From Anaerolineae bacterium (lineage in GTDB: Bacteria > Chloroflexota > Anaerolineae > Anaerolineales > E44-bin32), in NCBI GenBank assembly GCA_011174845.1, contig DUEW01000006.1, forward strand, positions 1 to 56,163: DNA of 56,163 nucleotides. Direction: 5' to 3'. The notes under the pieces were generated by a model, which saw nothing but the letters and a program-made list of their open reading frames with translations, ran no database searches and was not told the DNA's origin. This document shows, piece after piece, positions 45,255 to 53,652 of the stretch. How positions within the stretch are numbered: position 1 is the stretch's first letter; each line of letters opens with the position of its first letter. The position numbers and the translations under genes are program-made.

Positions 45255-46502
45255 TCACTGCCTGTTCAGATTCATGTCTTGGGATTCAGAGGAGGCTGTT
45301 TGCGGGTCTACCTTGTACCTGGTGGCCAGGATGAAGACCCCAAAACCAACGATGGTCAAAACGGTGATGATGCGAAAGAGGACGATCATCCCCACCGTGT
45401 CATAAAAATATCCGCCCAGCAACGAGCCGACGATGGGACCTAAACCAAAGGATATTGTGCTCAGTAAAGATTGGCCCGTGGTCCTCAAACCCTTTGGCGT
45501 GTGATCGTTGATATAGGTGACGCTGGCTACCAGAAATGTGGCGAAACTGAGACCTTGGAGCAATTGCACCGGCATCACCCATCCCGGGGTCTGGATAAAT
45601 GAAAAAAGCAGCCAACGAATGGCATAAGTGATAAAGGCGAAGCTCAGCAGTCCATTCACCCCGATACGGTTCATCATGGTCTCGGAGAGGACCATCACAG
45701 GAATCTCGGTCGACGCTGAAAGAGACCATGCCAATCCAATGGTCCCCTCGCTCGCACCGAGTCCATCCATATAGAGACTAAAGAAGTAATTAAATGTACC
45801 CGTCGTCACAGCAAGGAGAAAGACACTCAGCAAGAAAAGTAAAAGGGTTCGACGGGAAAGTAATTGACGTAGACCTTGACGAAGGGGGGGGCGTAGGATT
45901 TGCCCCCGAGTGGGTTGAAGGAGCGAAACAAGGAAGGTTATCCCTAAAAGGAAGATATAGCTGTAGAAAAACCAGGGGAGCCCCCAGGTGTTGATGATCT
46001 CTCCCACAAGCCAGGTGGATACCATCCAACCAATGGTGCCCCACACCCGCATCCCACCGAAAGTGCCTCTGTTCGTTTCGAGGGTATCTAAAGCTGCAGT
46101 GTCGAGCAGAGGCATGGTCGGTGTAGCAAAGAATGCGTAGATAAGGATGATGGGTATCAGCAATTCATACTGAGAAGTCCTAGAGATCAAATAAACTGAG
46201 ATGGCGGACAGGAGCAGCGAAAGGCTTAGGATTCTGCGGTGAAGTCGAAGCGTGTCGGCAAGCATCCCCCAGAGGAGGGAGGTTGATGAAGTCACAATCA
46301 ATGGCAGGGCGGAAAGAGTACCGATCTGGACGCCACTGAGGCCAATCCGTTCGTAATAGAGCGTAATGAATGGAAAAAAGGCTCCTAACGCCATGTAATA
46401 GGAGAAATATAAGAGGCGGGATTTTAATACTGCACTGGATGATCGTTCTCTTAAACTGGGTCCAGAGGGCATCGAAGTAGGCTCCGTTCGATTTTTGTCC
46501 AT
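45255..46502 (-). CDS. MFS transporter (LacY/PPP-like family)
   Basis: The frame is open to 46655, but the upstream part is not convincing. MDKNRTEPTS at 46502 or MPSGPSLRER at 46472 (GGAG upstream) are the plausible starts. The product of about 415 residues has twelve helices. It begins LYFSYYMALGAFFPFITLYY, matching the MFS_1_like group of sugar and nucleoside:proton symporters. Motif-A-like residues lie in SLLWGMLADTLRLHRRIL. It converges with the ABC-2 operon, with a 102-bp gap. The substrate is unknown. Confidence 0.82.
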   Translation of the reverse strand: MDKNRTEPTSMPSGPSLRERSSSAVLKSRLLYFSYYMALGAFFPFITLYYERIGLSGVQIGTLSALPLIVTSSTSLLWGMLADTLRLHRRILSLSLLLSAISVYLISRTSQYELLIPIILIYAFFATPTMPLLDTAALDTLETNRGTFGGMRVWGTIGWMVSTWLVGEIINTWGLPWFFYSYIFLLGITFLVSLLQPTRGQILRPPLRQGLRQLLSRRTLLLFLLSVFLLAVTTGTFNYFFSLYMDGLGASEGTIGLAWSLSASTEIPVMVLSETMMNRIGVNGLLSFAFITYAIRWLLFSFIQTPGWVMPVQLLQGLSFATFLVASVTYINDHTPKGLRTTGQSLLSTISFGLGPIVGSLLGGYFYDTVGMIVLFRIITVLTIVGFGVFILATRYKVDPQTASSESQDMNLNRQ

Positions 46503-46814
46503 GGACAATAGGAAGATCAAACGGATGGTGCAATTCGAAGGTTGACTTCCAGATCGAACAGCACAAAAAAAGAGGCGTGAGATATCTGTGTGCGTTGGAG
46601 GATCGATAATCCGTGCAGGATTGATAAAAATCTCACGCCATGTGAAGCATACCACCGAGTGAGCGTTTTCGAAAGCGGCCTGATGTTATGCTGCACGGCG
46701 GTTGATTCTCCGTCTTTTGCAGTCCCCCGACCTCGGCAAAGAGTCATTCTGTGGGAAAATGTCAACCGGAATATTCTCAGTACGATCTTTACCCCGAGAA
46801 TGAGGATAATCGTA

Positions 46815-47403
46815 ATGCCGGAAGACGCGATCTTCGCCGAAAATCTCACCTACCGCTACGGTCAACTGACGGCCGTGGATCATATTACCTTTCAGGTGGC
46901 CAAGCAGGAGATCTTGGGGTTCCTGGGACCCAATGGAGTGGGGAAGACCACAACCGTTAAAATGCTCACCGGGCAGATCAAGCCTGTGGAAGGTCGGGTT
47001 TTTATTCAGGGTATCGATGTGGCTCGTCATCTAAAGCAGGTGCAAGGGCCAATCGGAGTATGCTTCGAGGCTTCCAATCTATATGCGCAGTTAAGCGATG
47101 AAGATAATTTAAGGCTCCTCGCTCGTCTCTTCGGTGTCAAGGATTTTGGCGCTTCGACGCTGTTGAAGCGGGTTGGTTTGGACGGTCGTGGGAAGGATCC
47201 AGTGGAGAACTACTCCAATGGGATGAAGCAGCGACTTATGGTGGCGCGCCTTGGTTAACCGACCTGACATCCTTTTTCTGGACGAACCGACGGAGGGGCT
47301 TGATCCCGCCTCGGCCGTTGACATACGCGACCTCATCCGAGAAGAACATAAGCGAGGAGCCACTATCTTTCTCACCACACACGACATGATGGAGGCCGGA
47401 TAG
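46815..47403 (+). pseudogene. decayed ABC transporter ATPase
   Basis: The start at 46815 (MPEDAIFAENLTYRYG) gives a good ABC ATPase with Walker A GPNGVGKTT and signature ENYSNGMKQRLMVARL. At about 47250 the frame shifts: GCGCGCC appears to have lost two bases. Coding then resumes with LVNRPDILFLDEPTEGLDPA and FLTTHDMMEAG. A stop at 47401 ends it where DxxEAxxLxDR is expected. There is no permease gene downstream. It is therefore a truncated, frameshifted relic. 46656-46814 and 47404-47554 contain nothing else recognisable. Confidence 0.8.
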
Positions 47404-47554
47404 CGAACTCGAATGCAGGAGCCTGCTTGACACCAACTATAGATTGGATTTTCATTCCTGAGAGATAACATCATTACATGTGGGGCGGTTCACGAACTGC
47501 CTCTACTTATTTCGAGATCAAATCCTGGCGTCGACCTATCTTGGCAACGAAGGG

Positions 47555-48445
47555 TTAGGGTTCCAGCGTGGGGTGAGGGGGCCAAGGGATCAAAACCCAC
47601 TCGGTGTAGCCGTGTTTTTCCGCCGTGTAAATCCTGGCGCTGGAGGGTTCCATGCATCCTGGTTCGTCGGTGAGGAAAGCGGGGGATGTCCAGAAATGGA
47701 GCGGGGTGAAACGTAATTGGCCGTCCTGGCACAACCAAGCCTCGATCAGGTATCCACGATCGTCGTCCAAACTCATCGGTACTAGATACCAAGCGACCAT
47801 GACTTGGTCGCCGTTACGGCTGGCCTGCACGTTGGTGGGTGGCCAGTAGAACTCGGTGTAGGGGAGCAGGGTGCGGATCTGAGGTACGTTTGATATGTCT
47901 CCGTCGAGCTCCAGGAACTCGGTTTTCGCCCAACAGTAGTCAGTGTAATTCCATGGGTCCACGTAGATCCAACTGCCATCTTGGTTTCGACCGAGAACCG
48001 TGACGCGGTTACCCGGGAAGAGGCCCCATTCGTAGAGGTAGGCTGAGCCGGGACCATAGCGGCAGTTGGCTTGGACCATAACCCGTCCGCGGATGATCGG
48101 CGTTGCGGTAGGTGTAGGTGTATGGCTAGGCGTGGGTGTCATCGTGGGTGTATCAGTGATGGTTGGTGTCAGGGTAATGGTGGCTGTCTTGGTTTGTGTT
48201 GGCGTGTTGGTGGGTGTTGGAGTTTCTGTTGCGGTAAGCGTCGAGGTCGGGGTATTTGTGTAGGTAGGTGATGGAGAAGGTGTGAATGTAAACGTAGGTG
48301 TCGTCACCGGTGTGGGCGTTGGCCTTTGCGACCACGCTAAACCACTACCGAACCCGATAGCGAATAAGAGTAATCCTAGGGGTACGAGGGCTATCAGCTG
48401 ACGTCTCATCGTCTTGATTCTTGACTCGGATCGGAATCTACGCAA
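47555..48445 (-). CDS. anchored surface protein with Thr/Pro linker and SH3-like domain
   Basis: The protein has 296 residues, or 284 if it starts at 48409 (MRRQLIALVPLGLLL). A signal-anchor helix (LIALVPLGLLLFAIGFGSGL) is followed by a low-complexity Thr/Pro region of about 80 residues with many TPT and TATP units, common in Anaerolineae secreted proteins. A bacterial SH3-like domain follows (VQANCRYGPGSAYLYEWGLF; VTVLGRNQDGSWIYV). The last 120 residues have a fibronectin-like pattern (PPTNVQASRNGDQVMVAWYL). The function is probably binding at the cell envelope. The repeat-rich linker biases base composition locally. Confidence 0.83.
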   Translation of the reverse strand: MRRFRSESRIKTMRRQLIALVPLGLLLFAIGFGSGLAWSQRPTPTPVTTPTFTFTPSPSPTYTNTPTSTLTATETPTPTNTPTQTKTATITLTPTITDTPTMTPTPSHTPTPTATPIIRGRVMVQANCRYGPGSAYLYEWGLFPGNRVTVLGRNQDGSWIYVDPWNYTDYCWAKTEFLELDGDISNVPQIRTLLPYTEFYWPPTNVQASRNGDQVMVAWYLVPMSLDDDRGYLIEAWLCQDGQLRFTPLHFWTSPAFLTDEPGCMEPSSARIYTAEKHGYTEWVLIPWPPHPTLEP

Positions 48446-48494
48446 GGGGTCTCGGGTATGGTAATTACGAGGTTGTGGGGGTTGTCATTCGGAC

Positions 48495-48610
48495 CCATCC
48501 TCGTAGCCGCAGGCTTTCGCTTGCTGTCATTTTACACCCCAAAGGGTGCGGCTACATTGGTCTTTGTGACCGCCATGGTTGTAGCTGCAGGCTTTAGCCT
48601 GCGCTTGAAA
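48495..48610. repeat. two units of a dispersed GTAGC(C/T)GCAGGCTTT repeat
   Basis: GTAGCCGCAGGCTTTCGCTTGC (about 48503-48524) and GTAGCTGCAGGCTTTAGCCTGCG (about 48580-48602) are related units. They have a short internal palindrome (GCAGGCTTTAGCCTGC). Such units are widespread dispersed repeats in environmental bacteria. An open frame on the other strand that crosses them (peptide RLKPAATT) is a product of the repeat. The rest of 48446-48945 shows no gene. Confidence 0.65.
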
Positions 48611-48945
48611 AGTTCACCATTCCTTCTGTGATAATACAATAAACTTGTATTCTCTTTATGGAGAGCCAAGGAGAACCTCGCCTTGGTTACGCAACCTTCT
48701 ATGTGTTCAGGTGTAACTATAACGAGTAAGAATTCCAACTCCTCGTTCAACCCTTCGCCACCGTTTTCGATCGAGCTTGATGTGAAAAGCGATGCATCTT
48801 GATATATTTTTTTGAATGATTCGTCAGGTTCAAGGAGGAAACCATACGGGTGGTTGTCAGGAAAAGTGTATTCAAATCTGCTAGAAATGAAGCGTGTCTA
48901 TGGACATCTGTCCTAGGTTTCAAACATTTCTAAAGGAGTGGCATA

Positions 48946-49719
48946 ATGTCGAAAAGGACCGTCTTCGATTACCAAGCTTATGCGGGACACACAAAGCATT
49001 TGGGAGGCATGGCAGCTACGGAGGAGCTTGTCGATTTGTGTGAAATCTCAAGTGATGATGAGGTGCTGGAGGTCGGTTGTGGGGTTGGCCAGACAGCTGT
49101 ATGGCTTGCTAGGCGGATCGGCTGTCGTGTGATCGGTGTGGACAACTTGCAGGGTATGGTCGAGCGAGCTCGGGAGCGAGCCGAGAGGGCAGGTGTTGAG
49201 GAGCGGGTCGAATTTCGTGTAGCCAACATTATCGATCTACCCTTTGAAGACGATCGTTTCGACGCCGTATTCGGCGAATCGATCACCGTATTTGCCACCG
49301 ACCATGCCAAAGCGATCAAGGAGTACGCACGTGTGGTAAAACCCGGCGGTCTCGTCGGGCTAAACGAGTCGACCTGGCTTCAACCACCATCCCCCGAACT
49401 TATCGCATGGTTATCACAAGATATGGCCGCCAATGCAACCGCGCATACGGCTGAGGAGTGGGAGGGGCTATTAGAGAGTGCTGGATTACAAGACCTCGTC
49501 GTTCGAATCTCAAAGGTCGACACAAGGAAAGAGGTTCTGGGTCTCTTTCGCCGATATGGATGTGGGGGTTTTCTCCAAATTATTGGGCGGGCCCTGACAC
49601 TCTACCTTCGGAACCCTGAATATCGGAACTTCGTCCGGGAGACCCGAGAAGGCGGAATAATCCCAGAGAACACGCAGGATTACCTAGGCTACGGCCTATA
49701 CATCGGCCGCAAACCCTAA
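48946..49719 (+). CDS. class I SAM-dependent methyltransferase
   Basis: This 257-residue protein has a good ribosome site (AAAGGAG). The Rossmann motif I is VLEVGCGVGQTAVWLARR and motif post-I is VIGVDNLQGMVERAR. FRVANIIDLPFEDDRFDAVF carries the acidic loop, and ARVVKPGGLVGLNEST is the usual motif III. The C-terminal 90 residues, with an YLRNPEYRNFVRE segment, differ from UbiE/sterol methyltransferases and may set substrate choice. It stands alone between a repeat region and the ArsR-type operon, so context gives no substrate. Confidence 0.85.
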   Translation: MSKRTVFDYQAYAGHTKHLGGMAATEELVDLCEISSDDEVLEVGCGVGQTAVWLARRIGCRVIGVDNLQGMVERARERAERAGVEERVEFRVANIIDLPFEDDRFDAVFGESITVFATDHAKAIKEYARVVKPGGLVGLNESTWLQPPSPELIAWLSQDMAANATAHTAEEWEGLLESAGLQDLVVRISKVDTRKEVLGLFRRYGCGGFLQIIGRALTLYLRNPEYRNFVRETREGGIIPENTQDYLGYGLYIGRKP

Positions 49720-49832
49720 ACGAAAGATTGCATTGGCTCGTTTCCCTCTGAGACGATCATTCGAAAGGCGTCAGTTCTTTCCTAACGGTTGGAGTCATAC
49801 CTGCTCGTCATTGACGTAAGGATGAGCTCTGC

Positions 49833-50261
49833 TTACTTTTCCCTCTCGTCTTCATAGCGAAGCATGAAAGTGATATTCTGAACCTCTTCAGCGTCGGGGA
49901 TCGTTTCGCCGAACGCCTTGGACAGGGTATCCAGAACACGATCGAAGAGGTCTGGTTCCTCCAGGTCATCACGATCCAATTGAAAGAAGGTTTCTCGCGT
50001 CTCGGTGTCCTTTTTTAGGAAATATCTTTTTATGCGACCTTCTTGCATGTGAAAATCGACCAATCCAGCGTCTTGAAGCTGGGCAAGGTGATGATACAGG
50101 TTATACCGGTTCTCACCTGTAAGTTCTTCCAACTCCACCGTAGAGAGTTCTTGACTCTTAAGGTTCTTAAGTATGATTTGGCGCGTCGGGTGAGCGGCAG
50201 CTTTAACGAGCTGATCGGTGTATGAACGGCTGGACTTAGACGTTTTCTTTTTTCTTGCCAT
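49833..50261 (-). CDS. ArsR-like winged-helix transcriptional regulator
   Basis: The Met at 50261 (MARKKKTSKSSRSYTDQLV) gives 142 residues. The winged helix reads AAAHPTRQIILKNLKSQELS, TVELEELTGENRYNLYHHLA and QLQDAGLVDFHMQEGRIKRY. There is no cysteine metal site. It overlaps the upstream GATase-like gene by 26 bp and is probably co-transcribed with it. It may bind the 14-bp palindrome at 51200-51213 and control its own operon (inference). Confidence 0.85.
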   Translation of the reverse strand: MARKKKTSKSSRSYTDQLVKAAAHPTRQIILKNLKSQELSTVELEELTGENRYNLYHHLAQLQDAGLVDFHMQEGRIKRYFLKKDTETRETFFQLDRDDLEEPDLFDRVLDTLSKAFGETIPDAEEVQNITFMLRYEDEREK

Positions 50262-51129
50262 TATCTTTCTTACCTTTGCGACGACGATCATGTTTCCGCT
50301 TTGAAAGCAATACGCTTGTGATCATGATCTGCGATGTGTACGCGCTTTCCACGGAGCCGGTGTCAAGCTCATTGGTGCCCATCTGTTGGTATTTATCCAT
50401 CATATCCTTTGAAATGCCTTTTTGCTTTAAATACTCCATCGAAGGGGCAGCGTGACGGGCAGTACGGGTTTCGGTTCGTTGAAGGTAGAAATGACTGATC
50501 ATGTGGTAGATCTTACCCTGACCGTAATCAAAGGTGATGAACACAGGGGCTTCACCATACCTTTCTTCGATCTCCTTTGAAGTCGTGAGAACTTTCACCT
50601 TCTCCTTATCTAAAATCCGAATTGGATAGCTGCTGCCTTCGAGCCACCATTGAGGATCGTCTTCCTTGTCGAGAACCGATTTTAAGAAGGGATCTTCACT
50701 TTCAAGCACCTCGATGCGAACGACTTCGTCACGCGTCGGGCGCAGATTGTACTCGACAAAACCAGGGAAGGCTTTTTCGAGGACATGTTTCAGTGCCCAA
50801 TCGGTGGTAAATAAAAAGCCACCTTCTTCGACAAAGGTCCTTATTTTTTGCAATCCACCGGGGGTTAATTTCCCCGGGCAGTTGATGAACACAATCTGAT
50901 CGGGTCGGAGGTCGGCTCTAGCTAGGTCCTCAGGGTTGACCGCTGTGAAGGGCGTACCGGCATGTTCGAAAACGTCTTCGATGTGATCATGCACACCGCG
51001 CACGACGATCACATCCGCGGCATGGATCTGTTCCAATTCACGGAGTGTTTCAGGGGAGGCGTCTTTCAGGCGATCTTTCAGCAACTCCTGAGCGACTTGA
51101 TACGCGCTATTCATGCTTTCTTTCGTCAT
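50236..51129 (-). CDS. GATase1/ThuA-like protein of unknown function
   Basis: The start at 51129 (MTKESMNSAYQVAQELL) is fixed by GAGGAGG five bases upstream. The 297-residue product has an alternating beta/alpha pattern that looks like a class I glutamine amidotransferase-like fold: HAADVIVVRGVHDHIEDVFE, IVFINCPGKLTPGGLQKIRT and FVEEGGFLFTTDWALKHVLE. A C in FINCPG is not in a normal GxCxG nucleophile elbow, so enzyme activity is uncertain. The C-terminus is very basic (KRKHDRRRKGKKDNGKKK). It precedes the ArsR-type regulator in one operon. No function is assigned. Confidence 0.68.
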   Translation of the reverse strand: MTKESMNSAYQVAQELLKDRLKDASPETLRELEQIHAADVIVVRGVHDHIEDVFEHAGTPFTAVNPEDLARADLRPDQIVFINCPGKLTPGGLQKIRTFVEEGGFLFTTDWALKHVLEKAFPGFVEYNLRPTRDEVVRIEVLESEDPFLKSVLDKEDDPQWWLEGSSYPIRILDKEKVKVLTTSKEIEERYGEAPVFITFDYGQGKIYHMISHFYLQRTETRTARHAAPSMEYLKQKGISKDMMDKYQQMGTNELDTGSVESAYTSQIMITSVLLSKRKHDRRRKGKKDNGKKKENV

Positions 51130-51199
51130 GAGATCCTCCTCGGCGGTGCAGTTCAAAATTCTCTGAATCTACGTTGAGATAATACAACAAAAATGTATA

Positions 51200-51213
51200 T
51201 AAGTAAATACTTA
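51200..51213. promoter_or_regulatory. 14-bp palindrome upstream of the GATase-like operon
   Basis: TAAGTA-AA-TACTTA lies 71 bp upstream of the start codon in an AT-rich stretch. Its size and AT-rich arms are typical of ArsR-family operators, and the operon encodes such a regulator. Confidence 0.42.
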
Positions 51214-51240
51214 CTTACATCCTATTCCGATATTTTCTTC

Positions 51241-51366
51241 TATGAGTGCGCTGAAAAAACCACCAGCGAGGAGAAGGGAAGGGTATATGTGGGGGTGTGG
51301 GCGCCGCCCACACCCCCACATATACCGGTCCTTCTCTAGCGGGTGACCTTTTTTCAGAGGATTCTT
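51241..51366. repeat. long palindromic terminator-like element, copy 2
   Basis: The 21-bp core arms (51282-51302 and 51306-51326, loop GCC) are identical to those of the copy at 21622-21745. The outer parts (ATGAGTGCGCTGAAAAAA on the left, TTTTTTCAGAGGATTC on the right) are also shared with few changes. It sits between the small membrane-protein gene and the GATase-like gene on the minus strand, again after a minus-strand stop codon. Confidence 0.82.
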
Positions 51367-51425
51367 CTATGCAACAGTCATCAAAGGAGGAATGTTGTAG
51401 TCGGTGGGGATGTGTTTACTACGAA

Positions 51426-51451
51426 CAGAACGGGCATGAGAGCCCGTTCTG
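51426..51451 (-). terminator. small hairpin downstream of the membrane-protein gene
   Basis: CAGAACGGGC and GCCCGTTCTG form a 10-bp GC-rich stem with a 6-base loop, 68 bp past the stop at 51519. No T-run follows on the minus strand, so it is only terminator-like. The long palindrome lies just beyond it. Confidence 0.4.
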
Positions 51452-51518
51452 CGATGCTCGAGACTGATTTTAAATGTACTCACGGATATGAGAAGAAGAA
51501 CCCTTGGGTCTTATTTCC

Positions 51519-51815
51519 TTATTGTCCGACCAACGACAAGAGAAGGGCGGTCAAACCTGCGATGAGAAACCCGCCAGCAGCGATACGGTAGCGGAATTTG
51601 TTGCGCTGGTTGATGGATTCTAAATAACCATCGAATTCGCGCAGGAACTCGGATGTCGTTGGATCGTCTTCTAACACACCTACATCCGTCTCCTTCTCCT
51701 GGGATTTGTGTCGGTTCGCGTAGGATCTTATTGGATCGTTCCCAAAATGCCAGAAGACGAACGAGAATGAGAAGAAAATCAACGCGGCGATGAGCCAGGG
51801 CACAGTGAACATGGT
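51519..51815 (-). CDS. small two-helix membrane protein, unknown
   Basis: The start at 51815 (MFTVPWLIAALIFFSFSF) is preferred because AGGTGG lies just upstream; longer in-frame versions are not convincing. The 98-residue product has an N-terminal helix (about 4-22) and a C-terminal helix (about 75-95, IAAGGFLIAGLTALLLSLVG). The acidic middle segment would then be on the cytoplasmic side. No family was recognised. The upstream space 51816-52131 contains no other gene. Confidence 0.6.
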   Translation of the reverse strand, partial: TMFTVPWLIAALIFFSFSFVFWHFGNDPIRSYANRHKSQEKETDVGVLEDDPTTSEFLREFDGYLESINQRNKFRYRIAAGGFLIAGLTALLLSLVGQ

Positions 51816-52131
51816 TCCACCTATTCTGTTATCGATGCTGTCAATGACAGTTCGAATTTTTGATGCAATATCCTGCGCTATAAAGGGAATAACACTGGAA
51901 ACTTCCCAGAACATGATATACGAAGACGTGCCCCTTTGCAGTAGGATTTTGTGGGGAGGTGGGCGATCACAAGATGGATATCCATCACTATCAGCTATGA
52001 CCTTTAGTGTCCAAAAGCTAAAATGTGAAGATCTCATTCAGGCGTGTGTTGTATATAGTCTAAAATACACAAATCGGAACTTGCTGGGTTGATTTCTGAG
52101 CTCAGTTGGATGATGCAACGTCTAAAAAATC

Positions 52132-52167
52132 AAAAGGGAACCCTCGTGTCAAAGAGGGTTCCTTTTT
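52132..52167 (-). terminator. strong intrinsic terminator of the pyrimidine operon
   Basis: A 14-bp stem, including one G-U pair, has an 8-base loop and is flanked by A- and T-runs (AAAAGGGAACCCTC / GAGGGTTCCTTTTT). It lies 22 bp past the dihydropyrimidinase stop. It can work in both directions. Confidence 0.88.
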
Positions 52168-52189
52168 GTTTAACCTCGGATGTGAGCGA

Positions 52190-53563
52190 TTAGAGATGGA
52201 TCGGACTACGTTTTAGGAACTGGCCGGCTCCAACTTCTCCTACGAATTCGTTATCCTTGACAATGACCTTACCTCGCTGCAGAACTAGGGTTGGGTAGCC
52301 CTTTACAGTGACATCTTCATAAGGGCTGTAGTCCACGTTCATATGAAGGTTCTCTTGGGTTAACCTGTACTTCTTGTTTGGATCCCAGATGACCAAATCA
52401 GCATCGGCACCGATGACGATGGTGCCCTTACGTGGCAGCAAACCAAAAAGCCGCGCAGGGCCGGTAGCAACGAGTTCCACGAAACGGTTGATGGAAAACC
52501 GACCTTTATTGACACCAAAGTGGTAGATCAGAGGTAACCGTGTCTCGACGGCGGGCATACCGTTTGGTATCTTCGAGAAATCGTCCTTGCCCATGTCCTT
52601 CTGACCGACAAAGTTGAAGGGGCAGTGATCGGTGCCCACTGTCTGGAGATCGCCGCTAGCAAGTCCTTTCCACAGTGCCTCAGAATTCCCCTTTGGACGC
52701 AACGGAGGCGACATGACATACTTGGCTCCTTCGAAGTTTGGCTCCTCATATTTCTCCATCGAGAACATCAAGTACTGAGGACAGGTCTCGCCGAAAACCT
52801 TAAAACCTTGTGCTCGACCCGCTTTGAGCGCTTCTAGCGCATCGGCTGAAGTCATGTGGACCACATAGAGCGGCGCGCCGGTCATACCCGCCAATACAAC
52901 GGCTCGGTGGGTCGCTTCCGCTTCCGCTTCGGGAGGATGGCTCAGGGCGTGCCAAATGGGTTCCTTCTTACCCTCGGCCACATGCTTATTGATCAGGTAA
53001 TTCAGAACGTCGCCATTCTCAGCGTGAACGCAGATCAACCCTCCGATCTCCTTAGCCCTTAGCAAAGAACGATACAGGGATTCATCGTCTACCATAAAAA
53101 CGCCCTTATAGGCCATGAAGACTTTAAAGCTTGGCACTCCGATGCCTACCATGTCCCCCATCTCTTCCATGCGCTCGTCGTCCATGGATCCAATGGCGAT
53201 GTGCATTCCATAGTCAATGCACACCTTATCTTTTGCTTTCTCCAGCCAGATGTCTAACGCCTCCTGTAGCGTTTGTCCTTCTCCCTGGATAGCGAAGTCA
53301 ATGATGGTGGTAGTGCCACCGCAAGCAGCCGCGATGGTTCCGGTGCGGAAATCGTCGGCCGAGACGCTGCCCATGAAGGGCAACTCCATGTGGGTGTGGG
53401 GATCGACGCCGCCGGGTATGACATACATGCCCTTGGCATCGATGACCTCATCACCTGAAAGATCCCGCCCGATCAGAGCAATGGTCTCGCCGTCAACCCC
53501 AATATCGGCTTGATAACTTTCGGTGGCAGTGACAACTGTACCGTTCTTGATGACCAGGTCCAT
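52190..53563 (-). CDS. hydA: dihydropyrimidinase / D-hydantoinase
   Basis: This 457-residue amidohydrolase has the metal motif GGVDPHTHMELPF (H56, H58), the bridging carboxylated lysine in FMAYKG (K153), ICVHAENGD and GTDHCPF with the catalytic aspartate. The N-terminal MDLVIKNGTVVTATESYQAD is family-typical. It opens 5,6-dihydrouracil or dihydrothymine to N-carbamoyl-beta-amino acids, with metals in the cytoplasm. The ribosome site (AAGGAGG) is strong. It is the last gene of the pyrimidine operon, 89 bp after preA, followed by a terminator. Confidence 0.92.
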   Translation of the reverse strand: MDLVIKNGTVVTATESYQADIGVDGETIALIGRDLSGDEVIDAKGMYVIPGGVDPHTHMELPFMGSVSADDFRTGTIAAACGGTTTIIDFAIQGEGQTLQEALDIWLEKAKDKVCIDYGMHIAIGSMDDERMEEMGDMVGIGVPSFKVFMAYKGVFMVDDESLYRSLLRAKEIGGLICVHAENGDVLNYLINKHVAEGKKEPIWHALSHPPEAEAEATHRAVVLAGMTGAPLYVVHMTSADALEALKAGRAQGFKVFGETCPQYLMFSMEKYEEPNFEGAKYVMSPPLRPKGNSEALWKGLASGDLQTVGTDHCPFNFVGQKDMGKDDFSKIPNGMPAVETRLPLIYHFGVNKGRFSINRFVELVATGPARLFGLLPRKGTIVIGADADLVIWDPNKKYRLTQENLHMNVDYSPYEDVTVKGYPTLVLQRGKVIVKDNEFVGEVGAGQFLKRSPIHL

Positions 53564-53652
53564 GGTGACCTCCTTCTTTCATACCCCCTTGTTGAGCATC
53601 TTGAGCCCAACGTGGGCTTTAAACTCTTGGATGGTACCTCCCTGCCTCGTCA

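Noticed and set aside
48066-48271. Val/Gly-rich frames opposite the Thr/Pro linker
   Set aside because: They are the complement of the low-complexity TPT linker of the SH3-like surface protein, not separate genes.
48532-48750. A 72-residue frame on the minus strand with RLKPAATT
   Set aside because: The peptide is generated by the dispersed GTAGC-GCAGGCTTT repeat; there is no ribosome site and no other sign of coding.
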